Shown: in pieces, positions 1 to 8,114 of the stretch
Position numbering within the stretch: position 1 is the first letter of the stretch
Layout of the letters: the number at the start of each line of letters is the position of its first letter
From: JAGWAZ01 sp050248595
GTDB taxonomy: Bacteria > Bacteroidota > Ignavibacteria > OLB7
DNA: 18,820 nucleotides
Direction: 5' to 3'
Assembly: GCA_050248595.1 (NCBI GenBank)
Contig: JBFWSB010000039.1
Span: 1-18,820, forward strand
Made by a program: the position numbers and the translations under genes
Notes under the pieces: generated by a model
Databases searched by the model: none
Seen by the model: only the letters and a program-made list of their open reading frames with translations
Told to the model about the DNA's origin: nothing

Positions 1-311
1 AACTCATCGAAGGCTCCCCCGAGACGTTCTAAGTATTCCTTTGCCAGCAACACCGTAAGGATACCGGCTGCGCAGAAGAGAATATCGAAGAGATTGGACA
101 TCCCTCCCCCCTTCACAAGTCCGTTAAATCCACTCACATCTTGCGGAAGAGTCCAGACGGCAACCCCAATCCCGGCCAGCAGACCAACAATCGAAAAGGC
201 TTGCATCACTGTGGTGTTCTTCTTGACCACTGCGTCAACAAGCATCGCGATTAAGGAGAAGGCCGCGACGGTTGTGATTGGAGCTATTGCGAGAAAATCG
301 GTTTCTGACAT
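1..311 (-). CDS. nuoN: NADH-quinone oxidoreductase subunit N, N-terminal part (cut by window edge)
   Basis: This is the start of the third antiporter-like membrane subunit of respiratory complex I. NuoN sits in the inner membrane and takes part in proton translocation coupled to NADH-quinone electron transfer. About 103 codons are visible, beginning MSETDFLAIAPITT at the ATG whose complement is at 309-311; the gene then runs off the left edge. Three hydrophobic stretches (about residues 6-22, 30-50 and 70-87) fit the first membrane helices of NuoN. Identity rests largely on position just downstream of nuoM, since the family's lysine and loop motifs lie outside the window. The 149 bases separating it from nuoM hold no gene, only a short GT/GA-rich microsatellite-like run near 365-382. 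No convincing ribosome binding site precedes the ATG. Confidence 0.8.
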   Translation of the reverse strand, partial: MSETDFLAIAPITTVAAFSLIAMLVDAVVKKNTTVMQAFSIVGLLAGIGVAVWTLPQDVSGFNGLVKGGGMSNLFDILFCAAGILTVLLAKEYLERLGGAFDE

Positions 312-460
312 AATGTTCTGAAGAATCTATCCTTTCACGTTAAGCCTCTTCTCCACGTTTGTGCAGAGAGAGAGTGTGTGTGAAGCTACGTCTCTGTTTC
401 GTTCCTGCTCTGTCTCGTACTACTCTCGCGGACATCAGATCCGCTGAATTCAACCGGAAC

Positions 461-2149
461 CTACTTCCCTTCCGGTGCTACTGTCGTTGAGGGGGGTGGA
501 ACTGTCAAGTTGTTTTCTACTTCGTTGATATTTTGCTCTACCTTACCCGGGGCCGGGACTGGGACTGGCTGGTTCTCCAGCGGGACAGTTGTGCTGACGG
601 CATTTCCTGTCATCCTCTCCGCCACCTCGGCAGCATACTCGGTTGATCCACTCAGCTTCTCCACAACGCCAACTACTGCGCGGGAAGATTCTTCGCTCAC
701 TTTCAGGAATGTGTTAGGCTGTACGCCAATCCAGACAATGAAGATGACGAGTGGAACTAAGATGCCAATCTCAAGTTTGCTCAGATCCTTGATTCTTCCC
801 TTCTCATTTTCGGGGTGTGTGATCGGTCCGAAGAACATTCGTTGGAAGAGAATCAACAGGTAGACCGCAGCGAAAATCACACCGCTGGCAGCCAAGATTG
901 CAAACCACGTTGTGGAGAGATGTTTCGACGTGAAGGCTCCGATCAACGTGAGATACTCACCTACAAATCCGTTCAATCCGGGAAGACCAACCGAAGCAAA
1001 AACTGCTATGGCGAAGAAGGTAGCGTAGATCGGCATCGAACGAGCCAATCCGCCGAAGTCAGACATCTGGCGCGTGTGGCGTCGGTCGTAGATATAGCCA
1101 ACCAAAAGGAAGAGCATACCGGTTGAAAGTCCGTGGTTCACCATCTGGATCACCGCCCCCTGCACTCCTTCAGTAGTCATCGAGAAGATGCCGAGCGTCA
1201 CAAACCCAAGGTGGGCAACCGAAGAGTAGGCCACCAACCGCTTTACATCGGTCTGCACCATGGCCAAGAGCGCACCGTAGATGATGCCAATAACTGCAAG
1301 AATGGAAATAATATCGGCGTAGTGAAGCGACGACTGCGGGAAGAGTTGCAGGTTAAAGCGAATCAACCCGTATGTCCCCATCTTCAGCATCACACCGGCA
1401 AGAATTACCGAACCGGCTGTTGGAGCCTGCGTGTGTGCGTCGGGCAACCAGGTGTGAACCGGGAAAACCGGAACCTTGATGCAGAAGGAGAGTGCAAAGG
1501 CTAAGAAGAGCCACTTCTGTGATTCGAGCGCGATGTTCGGCCCGATGGCAAGGAGCTTCTGTAAATCTGTTGTGAACCCACCACCATTGCTCCCGGCATA
1601 TGTTCCAAGCCAGATGATTGCAACCAACATCAGCAGCGAGCCAGCCATCGTGTAGATAAAGAACTTGATGGAGGCGTAGACGCGATCTTTTCCACCCCAG
1701 ATACCGATCAGGAAGTACATCGGGATCAAGACAAGTTCCCAGAAAACGTAGAAGAGGAAGGTGTCGAGTGACATAAAGACCCCCAACATCCCAAACTCGA
1801 GAATCAGCATCCAGATATAGTATTGCTTCTCCCGATCACGTACCGATCCCCAACTTGAGAGGGCTGCAATCGGCATGATAAACGTGGTCAGCAACACAAG
1901 CAGAACCGACATGCCGTCGAGACCGAAACGAAACCCGATGTCCAGTGATGGAATCCAGGGATAGTTGGTCACGAATTGGAAGGCGGCATTACTGCTATCG
2001 AACTGGAACCAGAGAAGAAGCGAAACCAAGAAGGCAGCTCCCGTTCCAACGGCTGCAAGCATTCGATGAGTCTTCCCCTGTCCCGCTGGGATTAGCATCA
2101 TAATGCCAGCAACGAGAAGAGGTATAAAAAGTGTCGCGAGAAGAATCAT
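461..2149 (-). CDS. nuoM: NADH-quinone oxidoreductase subunit M
   Basis: This is an antiporter-like proton-pumping subunit of complex I, an integral inner-membrane protein of about 14 helices. Visible family marks are FWELVLIPMYFLIG (residues 136-149, with the key Glu138), a membrane lysine at about 225 in SFCIKVPVFP, the WLPDAHTQAPT loop (234-244) followed by Lys256, VAYSSVAHLGF, and GLPGLNGFVGEY. At 562 residues it is longer than the roughly 500-510 of many NuoM proteins. The extra length is a hydrophilic C-terminal tail of about 75 residues, rich in Pro, Val, Thr and Glu, after the last helix. It follows nuoL after an unusually large 338-base gap and precedes nuoN. The bases directly upstream of the ATG belong to a dispersed repeat and show no Shine-Dalgarno match. 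Confidence 0.97.
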   Translation of the reverse strand: MILLATLFIPLLVAGIMMLIPAGQGKTHRMLAAVGTGAAFLVSLLLWFQFDSSNAAFQFVTNYPWIPSLDIGFRFGLDGMSVLLVLLTTFIMPIAALSSWGSVRDREKQYYIWMLILEFGMLGVFMSLDTFLFYVFWELVLIPMYFLIGIWGGKDRVYASIKFFIYTMAGSLLMLVAIIWLGTYAGSNGGGFTTDLQKLLAIGPNIALESQKWLFLAFALSFCIKVPVFPVHTWLPDAHTQAPTAGSVILAGVMLKMGTYGLIRFNLQLFPQSSLHYADIISILAVIGIIYGALLAMVQTDVKRLVAYSSVAHLGFVTLGIFSMTTEGVQGAVIQMVNHGLSTGMLFLLVGYIYDRRHTRQMSDFGGLARSMPIYATFFAIAVFASVGLPGLNGFVGEYLTLIGAFTSKHLSTTWFAILAASGVIFAAVYLLILFQRMFFGPITHPENEKGRIKDLSKLEIGILVPLVIFIVWIGVQPNTFLKVSEESSRAVVGVVEKLSGSTEYAAEVAERMTGNAVSTTVPLENQPVPVPAPGKVEQNINEVENNLTVPPPSTTVAPEGK

Positions 2150-2487
2150 GTTGTTGAGCTATGAGCTATCAGCATTCAGCTATCAGCTTTTGCCTTTGTT
2201 GTAAATGTCGTCACGTTAGTGCTTTTCTATAGGGGATCACCATCTTCTGAATTTCGATGGCCTCCCTGACTTATTCTTCACTTTCCGTACTGTTCGCCTG
2301 CCGGTAGTGTTAATGTCCCCTTGTACAGTCGTAGCACAAACTGATGTGCTCGCTGTTAGACCAACAACTGTCGAAAATTTCTGGTCGACATACAAACAAC
2401 GTCCACAGGTGATAGGGGGTAATTCACAATACACTTTCAAAACCGCAACAAATCCCAAATCATCACTCACAGCTCATCGCTGACAGC
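2150..2487. repeat. nuoL-nuoM spacer flanked by AGCT-rich short repeats
   Basis: This 338-base gap interrupts what is normally a tightly packed nuo gene run. Its two ends carry related short repeats. At 2155-2190, read on the minus strand, GCTGATAGCT occurs twice with GCTCATAGCTC next to it; at 2464-2487 the related GCTGTCAGCGATGAGCTGTG directly follows the nuoL stop. The middle, about 2191-2463, matches nothing I recognise. A GTG-started minus-strand frame of 77 codons and a plus-strand frame of similar size are open there, but neither has a ribosome binding site or a recognisable domain. I read the segment as repeat-derived or inserted non-coding DNA. Confidence 0.55.
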
Positions 2488-4427
2488 TTACCCAAACACC
2501 AACCATCCAATAATCACCAGAATGCCAACCATAAAGACCAACATATACTGCTGGGCTATACCACTCTGAATTTTTCGGAAGAGATTTGAGGCTCCTCCGG
2601 TCATCTTAGCAAGACCGTGAAGCGTTCCATCAATCAATCCTTTATCGACTCCCTTCAGGAGCACGCTCTTCGATCCTTCCCAGATTGGTTTTACAACGCC
2701 CCCTTCATATGCCTCATCGACGTACCACTTGTTCCAGAGAAGTTTGTACAAACCTTTGAAGCTCGCAGCAACGCGGTTTGGCAGCTCTGGCTTCTGTATG
2801 TACATCCGATAGGCAAGGAAAATGCCGAGAGCGGCAATCGTGAGGGACACTCCCATCAACACCCATTCGAGCGTGTGGGAAAGGTGGTGGCCATGCATGT
2901 TGGCAGTTGCTTGCGCGAAGACTGGCTCAAGCCAGTTGTGCAGGGCGTGCACGTGTTCGCCGAGAACTATCGGCAACCCAAGGAATCCACCAACCGTTGC
3001 GAGCACTGCCAATATCCAGAGTGGAATCGTCATCGTTGCCGGCGATTCGTGTGGGTGTACGTGGTGGTGGTCGAAGCGCTCCTCACCGTGGAAGGTGAGA
3101 AAGACCGACCGGAACATATAGAAAGCTGTGCAGAAGGCAGCTAACGCACCAACGCCCCAGAGAATCGCATTCCCATTTGCGAAGGCACTTGCGAGAATTT
3201 CATCTTTCGAGAAGAAGCCACTGAAGGGAAGAATACCGGCTATTGCAAGTGAGCCGATCACATAGGTCTTGTATGTCTGCGGCATATACTTCTTCAAGCC
3301 CCCCATCTTCTGCATATCCTGCTCCTCGTGCATACCGTGGATACTGATCCCGACCCGAGGAAGAGGAGTGCTTTGAAGAAGGCGTGAGTCATCACGTGGA
3401 AGACTGCGGCGGTCCAAGCACCAACGCCGAGAGCAACGAACATGAAGCCAAGCTGTGAGACCGTTGAGTAGGCGAGGACTTTCTTTATATCGTTCTGAAC
3501 GAGACCGACAGTTGCGGCGATGAGTGCCGTAGTAACGGCAACGCCCGCAATCACAGCCATCGTGGTGTGTGACATCGAGAAGAGTGCAGCATTTCTGGCA
3601 ACTAAGAAGATACCGGCGGTCACCATCGTTGCGGCGTGGATGAGTGCGGAGACCGGTGTAGGACCAGCCATCGCGTCCGGCAACCAGACGCCGAGTGGAA
3701 TCTGTGCCGACTTACCGCACGCCCCGAGGAAGAGGCAGAGGGTGGCAATAGTAATCATCTCTTCGGACATCGGTCCGGGAAGCCCGGCAGCAATCTCGGC
3801 ATACTTCAACGTTCCGAACTGGCTGAAGAGAATGAACATACCGATCAGCATCCCGAGATCGCCAATTCTATTCATCACGAAAGCCTTCTTGGCCGCATCA
3901 CCGGTCCAGGTAATCGCTGTTCCCTCGAACTTCCGGTCGTACCAGAATCCGATCAACAAGAACGAGCAGAGACCAACCCCCTCCCACCCGAGAAACGTCA
4001 CTAAGAAGTTATCGGCAAGAACGAGGTTCAACATCATAAAGATGAAGAGGTTCAGGTAGGCAAAGAAGCGGAAGAATCCTCGGTCGCCATGCATGTACCC
4101 AATCGAATAGATGTGGATAAGCGAGCCAACACCTGTGATAATCAGCAGAAAGATCATCGAAAGCTGATCGATCTGATAGGCGAAGTCGACTGAGAATTTC
4201 CCGGCTGTGATCCAAGAGGCGAGGGTTACGTGCATTGCACGGTCGTCGGGAGGTAGCCCCAACATCTCGAAGAAGAGAAGAACGGCAAACAGGAACGGAA
4301 GAGCAATAGCCGCCGTGCCGATTGCACCGATCACCTTCTCCGAACCAATTTTTTTTCCAAGCAGGCCATTCACCAGGAACCCTGCAAACGGCAACAAAAG
4401 AATGAAAGGCAGTAGCGTTGATGCCAT
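2488..4427 (-). CDS. nuoL: NADH-quinone oxidoreductase subunit L, broken by a single-base frameshift
   Basis: This is the largest antiporter-like subunit of complex I, with the C-terminal lateral helix that ties the pumping subunits together. It reads in two frames. The first, from ATG at 4427, carries FLGWEGVGLCSFLLIGFWYDR (Glu149), GKSAQIPLGVWLPDAMAGPTPVSALIHAATMV (Lys239, His264) and HAFFKALLFLGSGSV, then derails to a stop at 3294. The second resumes the family sequence with IHGMHEEQDMQKMGGLKKYMP and continues to TAA at 2488, ending in C-terminal helices. Adding one base between 3342 and 3343 restores Gly-Ser-Val-Ile-His-Gly and gives one frame of about 646 residues, normal for NuoL. The second frame has only a TTG upstream, out of family context, so separate initiation is unlikely. 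A sequencing or assembly error is my preferred reading; a real mutation cannot be excluded. Confidence 0.93.
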
Positions 4428-4780
4428 ATCAAATCAAAATTACTTTCAGTGATGGCTTCGCCGTTCTAAAGGCAAAATTCAAAAATTGAAGCTGTCTGAA
4501 GGTTTTTGCCTCACTTCAGGCCTCCGCCACGGCGGATTCAAAACCGAAGCCGCAAAGTTAAGAAAGAAAGATGAGGCTACCCCAAGGAATTCAAAATTCA
4601 AGAGGCAAAATTCAAAATTCAAGCCCCAGAAACTGATTCTGACAGATGAATTCCCCTCTATCTCCTAAGTCTTCCCTCATCGGAACCACTCACCTATCAA
4701 CGTAAAAGGGAAAAAGGAGTATCTGGTCTACATACCCAAATACTCCCTTTTTTGAACTTTTACTTTTGAATTTTGAATTC
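4428..4780. repeat. Spacer upstream of nuoL with AATTCAAAATTC repeats
   Basis: This 353-base gap contains no credible gene. Copies of the AT-rich element lie at 4473-4490, 4587-4623 (two units in tandem, separated by AGAGGC) and 4750-4780 (in the opposite orientation). A small GC-rich hairpin, CCGCC-AC-GGCGG, is at 4524-4535. The right part also holds the probable terminator of the amidotransferase gene. Any nuoL promoter should be in the left part, but I could not pick out convincing -35 and -10 boxes. Confidence 0.6.
4703..4755 (-). terminator. Probable intrinsic terminator after the glutamine amidotransferase gene
   Basis: Read on the minus strand, AAAAAGGGAGTAT (complement of 4740-4753) pairs with ATACTCCTTTTT (complement of 4711-4722) apart from one unpaired G. 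The loop is about 17 bases, and a T-rich run, TTTTTCCCTTTT, follows. It lies 25-80 bases past the amidotransferase stop. The loop is large and the stem partly AT, so termination strength is uncertain. It would separate that transcript from nuoLMN. Confidence 0.55.
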
Positions 4781-5674
4781 TCACTGATAGACAAATCCAG
4801 CCCGCTCGAACGACATTTCGATGTCTTGGAAGCGGATCGAGAGATCTTCGTCGACGATAATCATTGAGTTCCGTCCAACTTTAATCCAATCGGATTTCAC
4901 GGCAGTAAATGGCTCCGAGGCGATAATCACCGCACCGCTGTGCCCATCATCCGGCTCCATGTAGCAACGATATTCATCGCAGACATAACTTTTGCCGAAC
5001 ATATAGTAGAGTGTTGCCGGTTGAACTCTGGGGTTTGTGGTGTAGCGAGTAGCTATCACAGCCTTGCCGTTGGAGACCGAAAGGTTGAGGTAGGAGTGCT
5101 CCTTAATATCGTGTTCTAAGAGAAGTTCATCCAATTTCTCGAACATTTTCAGCATGGCCTGAACCATTTCCTCGGTTGTCACCTCACCAGTTGGGTTCTC
5201 AAGCTGATCCAAGAAGAGACCGAACAGATGTTCTGAATCGGTAGATCCGTGGATTGCGTCGTAGGCATCATCTTTCAGATCTCGCAGTAGCTTCCTTCGA
5301 AACTTCTTAAATCCGAGAGACATTCCGTTGTGCATCCAGGTCAACTTGCCGTGAACGAAGGGATGGCAGTTCTGCTCATCAATTGCGAAGCCGGGCGTTG
5401 CGGCACGAACGTGAGCGAAGAGCATCGGCGTTTTGATCTTTTTCGCCAAGAACCGGAGGTTCTGATCGCTCCAAGAGGGACGAACCGAGCGGAACTGGCA
5501 CGGCTCATCGTCGAGTGCAAAGTCGTACCAACTGATTCCGAATCCATCCCCGTTAATCGGGATTGACATTTCCTGCGCCCCGATTGACTGCCGCTCGATT
5601 AGCGAGTGCTGTGGTTTGTAGAGCAACTCGTTGGCAAGCACCGGTTTGCCGATATAGGCAAGGTATCTGCACAT
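4781..5674 (-). CDS. Class II glutamine amidotransferase (Ntn-hydrolase fold), possibly EgtC-like
   Basis: This 297-residue protein belongs to the class II (Ntn-type) glutamine amidotransferases, in which Cys2 becomes the N-terminal nucleophile after Met removal. The sequence starts MCRYLAYIGKP and has NGDGFG (41-46), HVRAAT (88-93), HPF (104-106) and HNG (115-117), the usual glutaminase pocket. The reading frame stays open to 5725, but the extra 17 residues come from an intergenic AT-rich repeat and would bury the catalytic Cys, so I place the start at the ATG ending at 5674. There is no fused synthase domain, so the protein is either a stand-alone amidase or acts with a separate partner. 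EgtC, which removes the gamma-glutamyl group in ergothioneine synthesis, is a member of this class, and egtA/egtD lie about 3 kb upstream. They are not adjacent, however, and the sequence may equally be the generic YafJ/EgtC-like type of unknown substrate. Confidence 0.88.
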   Translation of the reverse strand: MCRYLAYIGKPVLANELLYKPQHSLIERQSIGAQEMSIPINGDGFGISWYDFALDDEPCQFRSVRPSWSDQNLRFLAKKIKTPMLFAHVRAATPGFAIDEQNCHPFVHGKLTWMHNGMSLGFKKFRRKLLRDLKDDAYDAIHGSTDSEHLFGLFLDQLENPTGEVTTEEMVQAMLKMFEKLDELLLEHDIKEHSYLNLSVSNGKAVIATRYTTNPRVQPATLYYMFGKSYVCDEYRCYMEPDDGHSGAVIIASEPFTAVKSDWIKVGRNSMIIVDEDLSIRFQDIEMSFERAGFVYQ

Positions 5675-5796
5675 ATTCATTTGGTCAGTTAAAAATGCAA
5701 AATTCAAAATGCAAAAAAGAAGCACTGATATAGCACAACAACCGTAAACTCAACGCTACTTTTTGAATTTTGAATTTTTACTTTTGAATTCAGTTA
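5675..5796. repeat. AT-rich repeats between the DinB-like and amidotransferase genes
   Basis: Two copies of the AATTCAAAATTC-type element sit here in opposite orientations: 5691-5716 in the AAAATTCAAAATGC form, and 5760-5791 in the TTTTGAATTTTGAATT form. The first lies immediately upstream of the true amidotransferase start and creates the false N-terminal extension. The second begins only six bases past the DinB-like stop. Confidence 0.7.
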
Positions 5797-6261
5797 TCAA
5801 ATCTTCTCCCACTCCCATATTCCATACTGCAATTCCTGTGGAACTTTATATCCGCCGAGCTTGAGCGTCAGCAAGATTTGTCCCCGATGATGTGCTTCGT
5901 GAGCTAACAGATAGCCGAGGAAGAGTGCCGGACTCCCTTTATACCCCTTAATTTTCCCACTCTCGAATCCCCCCTCCAACAAACTCTCGATCTTCTCGGC
6001 AGAATAGCGAAGATACCTACCCAAGTCCTCTACACCAGCGAACTCACCTTTCCCAACCTTGCTCAACCCTTCGGCCAAGTCGGGTGCGGCAACGCTCAGC
6101 CAAAGCAATCGTGCGTTGTGCAGGTGGGCAAACTGATCGCCGACAGAACGGGCACGAGGACGGGAGACTATCTCCAGTGCCTCTTCGCTGAGTCCGTCGA
6201 GCAACATCAAGTTCACTCGGTTGCTAACCCGCCATGGCTCTATGAAGGATTCAAAATTCAA
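5797..6261 (-). CDS. DinB-fold metal-dependent protein
   Basis: This 154-residue protein has the DinB/YfiT four-helix bundle pattern, a family of metal-binding proteins that includes thiol-dependent S-transferases and many members of unknown role. Its likely metal ligands are His46 or His48 in FAHLHNARLLW, and His121 with His124/His125 in HEAHHRGQI. The conserved opening (W-R-x-x-N-R-V-N-L) begins at residue 10, so translation must start upstream of the first internal ATG (Met19). The only usable start is a TTG at 6261, 23 bases past the lpdA stop, and it lies inside an AT-rich intergenic repeat. It is probably cotranscribed with lpdA. A link to low-molecular-weight thiols is possible, since some DinB-fold enzymes use bacillithiol or mycothiol, but nothing in the sequence identifies a substrate. 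Confidence 0.85.
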   Translation of the reverse strand: MNFESFIEPWRVSNRVNLMLLDGLSEEALEIVSRPRARSVGDQFAHLHNARLLWLSVAAPDLAEGLSKVGKGEFAGVEDLGRYLRYSAEKIESLLEGGFESGKIKGYKGSPALFLGYLLAHEAHHRGQILLTLKLGGYKVPQELQYGIWEWEKI

Positions 6262-6283
6262 AATGAAAAATTCTAAAATTGAA
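6249..6283. repeat. AT-rich repeat spanning the DinB-like start codon
   Basis: ATTCAAAATTCAAAATG, followed by the related ATTCTAAAATTGAAC, fills the entire gap between the lpdA stop and the DinB-like coding region and extends into its first four codons. The TTG used as start is part of the repeat unit. Confidence 0.7.
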
Positions 6284-6284
6284 C

Positions 6285-7688
6285 TTACATATTCAAGGCT
6301 TCCCCGTAAGCATCGGCGGCGGCTTCCATTACCGCTTCTGATAGAGTCGGGTGGGCGTGAACGGTGCGATGCACTGTCATTCCCGTAGCATCGGCTGCAC
6401 GCCCGAGACCGATTTCGGCGATCATTTCAGTAGCCTCAGAGCCAACGATGTGTCCACCGAGAATCTCTCCATACTTCGCGTCGATCACGAGCTTCACAAA
6501 GCCGTCCGTATGCCCAATTGCTCGCGCCTTCCCACTCGCCTTGAAGGGGAACTTGCCAACCTTCACCTCATATCCAGCTTCCCGCGCTGCCTTCTCAGTC
6601 ATGCCAACCGATGCAACCTGAGGCTGACAATATGTACAGCCAGGAATATTACTGTAGTCCATGCCATGTTCTGCATGTCCGGCAATATGTTCTGCGGCAA
6701 CAACACCCTCCATCGAAGCAACGTGGGCAAGCCACGGAGCACCCACAACATCGCCGATAGCGTAGACGCCGGGGACGTTCGTGCGGAGGAACTCATCTAC
6801 TTTAATGTGGCCTCGCTCAATCTCCACACCGATATTTTCCAGGCCAAATCCCTCGATGTTTCCGGTGACGCCAACAGCATTTAACGCCATGTCAGCCGTC
6901 AAGGTCTCCTGCTCACCTTTGCTGTTCTCCACAACAACTTCCACTCCGTTGCCACTTGCCTTTGCTGAGACAACTTTGGTTCCACCACGAACAGTAATTC
7001 CCTGCTTCTTGAATGCTCGGGCAACCTCTTTGGAAGCATCTTCATCCTCTACTGGCAAGATGTTCGGTTGATACTCCACCATCGTCACCTTTGTGCCGAA
7101 GGCATTGTAGAAGTAGGCAAACTCTGCACCGATAGCTCCGGCCCCAATCACAATCAACGACTCAGGGAGTTTGTCGAACGTCAGAGCCTCTTTCGAAGTA
7201 ATCACCTTCTTATAGTCGACTTCAATGCCGGGGAAAATGCGTGGACTTGCTCCGGTAGCGATAATCATTGACTTCGATGTCAGTCTCTCTGTCGCCTTTC
7301 CATCCTTATCGCGCACTTCAACCGTGTTCTTATCCACGATATAGCCCCACCCCATGAAGACTTCGATCTTGTTTTTCTTCATCAAGAAGCTGACGCCAGA
7401 AGAATTCTGGTCGGCAACGTCGCGGCTGCGAGCAATTACCTTTGGGAAGTCGACACTTACGTTGCCGAGCGAGAAGCCCCACTCTTCTGCTTCGTTCAAG
7501 AAATGTTTGTGCTCGGCATTTTTTAAGAGTGCCTTTGTTGGGATACACCCCCAGTTCAAGCAGACGCCACCAAGTCGGTCGGTTTCGATAACTGCGGCTT
7601 TTAGTCCAAGTTGAGCAGCACGAATGGCGGCGATATAGCCACCAGGTCCGCTTCCGATAACGACGACATCAAAATTGTGATCGGCCAT
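6285..7688 (-). CDS. lpdA: Dihydrolipoyl dehydrogenase
   Basis: This is the E3 component that reoxidises dihydrolipoamide in pyruvate and 2-oxoglutarate dehydrogenases and the glycine cleavage system, passing electrons through FAD to NAD+. At 467 residues it has the normal family length. Visible are the FAD-binding GSGPGG (12-17), the redox-active disulfide Cys43/Cys48 in GGVCLNWGCIPTK, the NAD-binding GAGAIGAEF, the second FAD motif in VYAIGDVVG, and the C-terminal HPTLSE with His446 and Glu451 forming the catalytic base pair. No E1, E2 or glycine-cleavage gene is nearby, so this is a detached lpdA whose partner complex cannot be named from the window. A sigma-70-like promoter lies about 75 bases upstream of the ATG. 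Confidence 0.97.
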   Translation of the reverse strand: MADHNFDVVVIGSGPGGYIAAIRAAQLGLKAAVIETDRLGGVCLNWGCIPTKALLKNAEHKHFLNEAEEWGFSLGNVSVDFPKVIARSRDVADQNSSGVSFLMKKNKIEVFMGWGYIVDKNTVEVRDKDGKATERLTSKSMIIATGASPRIFPGIEVDYKKVITSKEALTFDKLPESLIVIGAGAIGAEFAYFYNAFGTKVTMVEYQPNILPVEDEDASKEVARAFKKQGITVRGGTKVVSAKASGNGVEVVVENSKGEQETLTADMALNAVGVTGNIEGFGLENIGVEIERGHIKVDEFLRTNVPGVYAIGDVVGAPWLAHVASMEGVVAAEHIAGHAEHGMDYSNIPGCTYCQPQVASVGMTEKAAREAGYEVKVGKFPFKASGKARAIGHTDGFVKLVIDAKYGEILGGHIVGSEATEMIAEIGLGRAADATGMTVHRTVHAHPTLSEAVMEAAADAYGEALNM

Positions 7689-8114
7689 ATTTGCGTGGTC
7701 AGAAATAGTATGAATGTTGCGTTACGATCTTCTGTCGGTTAGGGGGGAGAATCGAATGTCCAATTATAGCTATTCGTTGGGAGGGCGTAAAGCTAAGAAA
7801 AAAGAGACGCGAATATGCGGTGAGAGAGGGTCGGATAAAAAGAGATACGAACGGAGGAGATTCCTTTCGGCTCCTAAAATCTTGCTAAGAGCGTGAGCTA
7901 AAATACCTGTTCGTGGTAGCTGAGGATTAAGCGACGCTGGGAGCACCGCAGGAAATCTCCAGCATGAAACTCCTTCTCTACAAAGCCAGCGAGACTCTTC
8001 ACTCTGCTACGCTCCGTTCAGAGTGACAGACTTGAAAGGATGCTCATTTCTGACCTTCTTGCTCCCAACTTTGACTTTGCCCCCCCTAAAATTGGCCGCA
8101 AGCGGAGAAAAATG
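7689..8114. other. Non-coding spacer between egtA and lpdA with a hairpin repeat
   Basis: This 426-base gap has no supported gene; a plus-strand frame at 7714-7896 has a composition unlike a real protein. It contains the lpdA promoter on its left side. At 8000-8025 there is an inverted repeat, CACTCTG with CAGAGTG and a 12-base loop, inside a segment (about 7990-8030, GAGACTCTTCAC...GAGTGACAG) that resembles short dispersed repeats I recall from other environmental bacteria. Just past the egtA stop a tiny hairpin, CCGC-TT-GCGG, lies near 8097-8106, too weak to call a terminator. Confidence 0.55.
7763..7791 (-). promoter_or_regulatory. Predicted sigma-70-type promoter of lpdA
   Basis: On the minus strand, TTTACG (complement of 7786-7791) and a perfect TATAAT (complement of 7763-7768) are separated by exactly 17 bases. 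Transcription would start near 7756, giving a leader of about 70 bases before the lpdA ATG. The -10 is consensus; the -35 matches TTGACA at four of six positions. Confidence 0.5.

Noticed and set aside
365..382. GAGAGAG/TGTGTGTG microsatellite in the nuoM-nuoN gap
   Set aside because: Too short and not positioned at a promoter or start to support a phase-variation claim.
2237..2470. 77-codon minus-strand open frame between nuoL and nuoM
   Set aside because: It starts at GTG, has no ribosome binding site or recognisable domain, begins inside a repeat, and the opposite strand is equally open.
2488..3417. Separate gene starting at the TTG ending at 3417 (second half of NuoL)
   Set aside because: The first 26 or so residues are out-of-frame nuoL sequence; family sequence only begins at IHGMHEEQ, so this is the 3' half of a frameshifted nuoL.
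5675..5725. 17-residue N-terminal extension of the class II amidotransferase
   Set aside because: It is translated from an AT-rich repeat and would stop Cys2 from becoming the N-terminal nucleophile.
7714..7896. 60-codon plus-strand open frame between lpdA and egtA
   Set aside because: Very basic, low-complexity translation with no family character; it overlaps the predicted lpdA promoter on the other strand.
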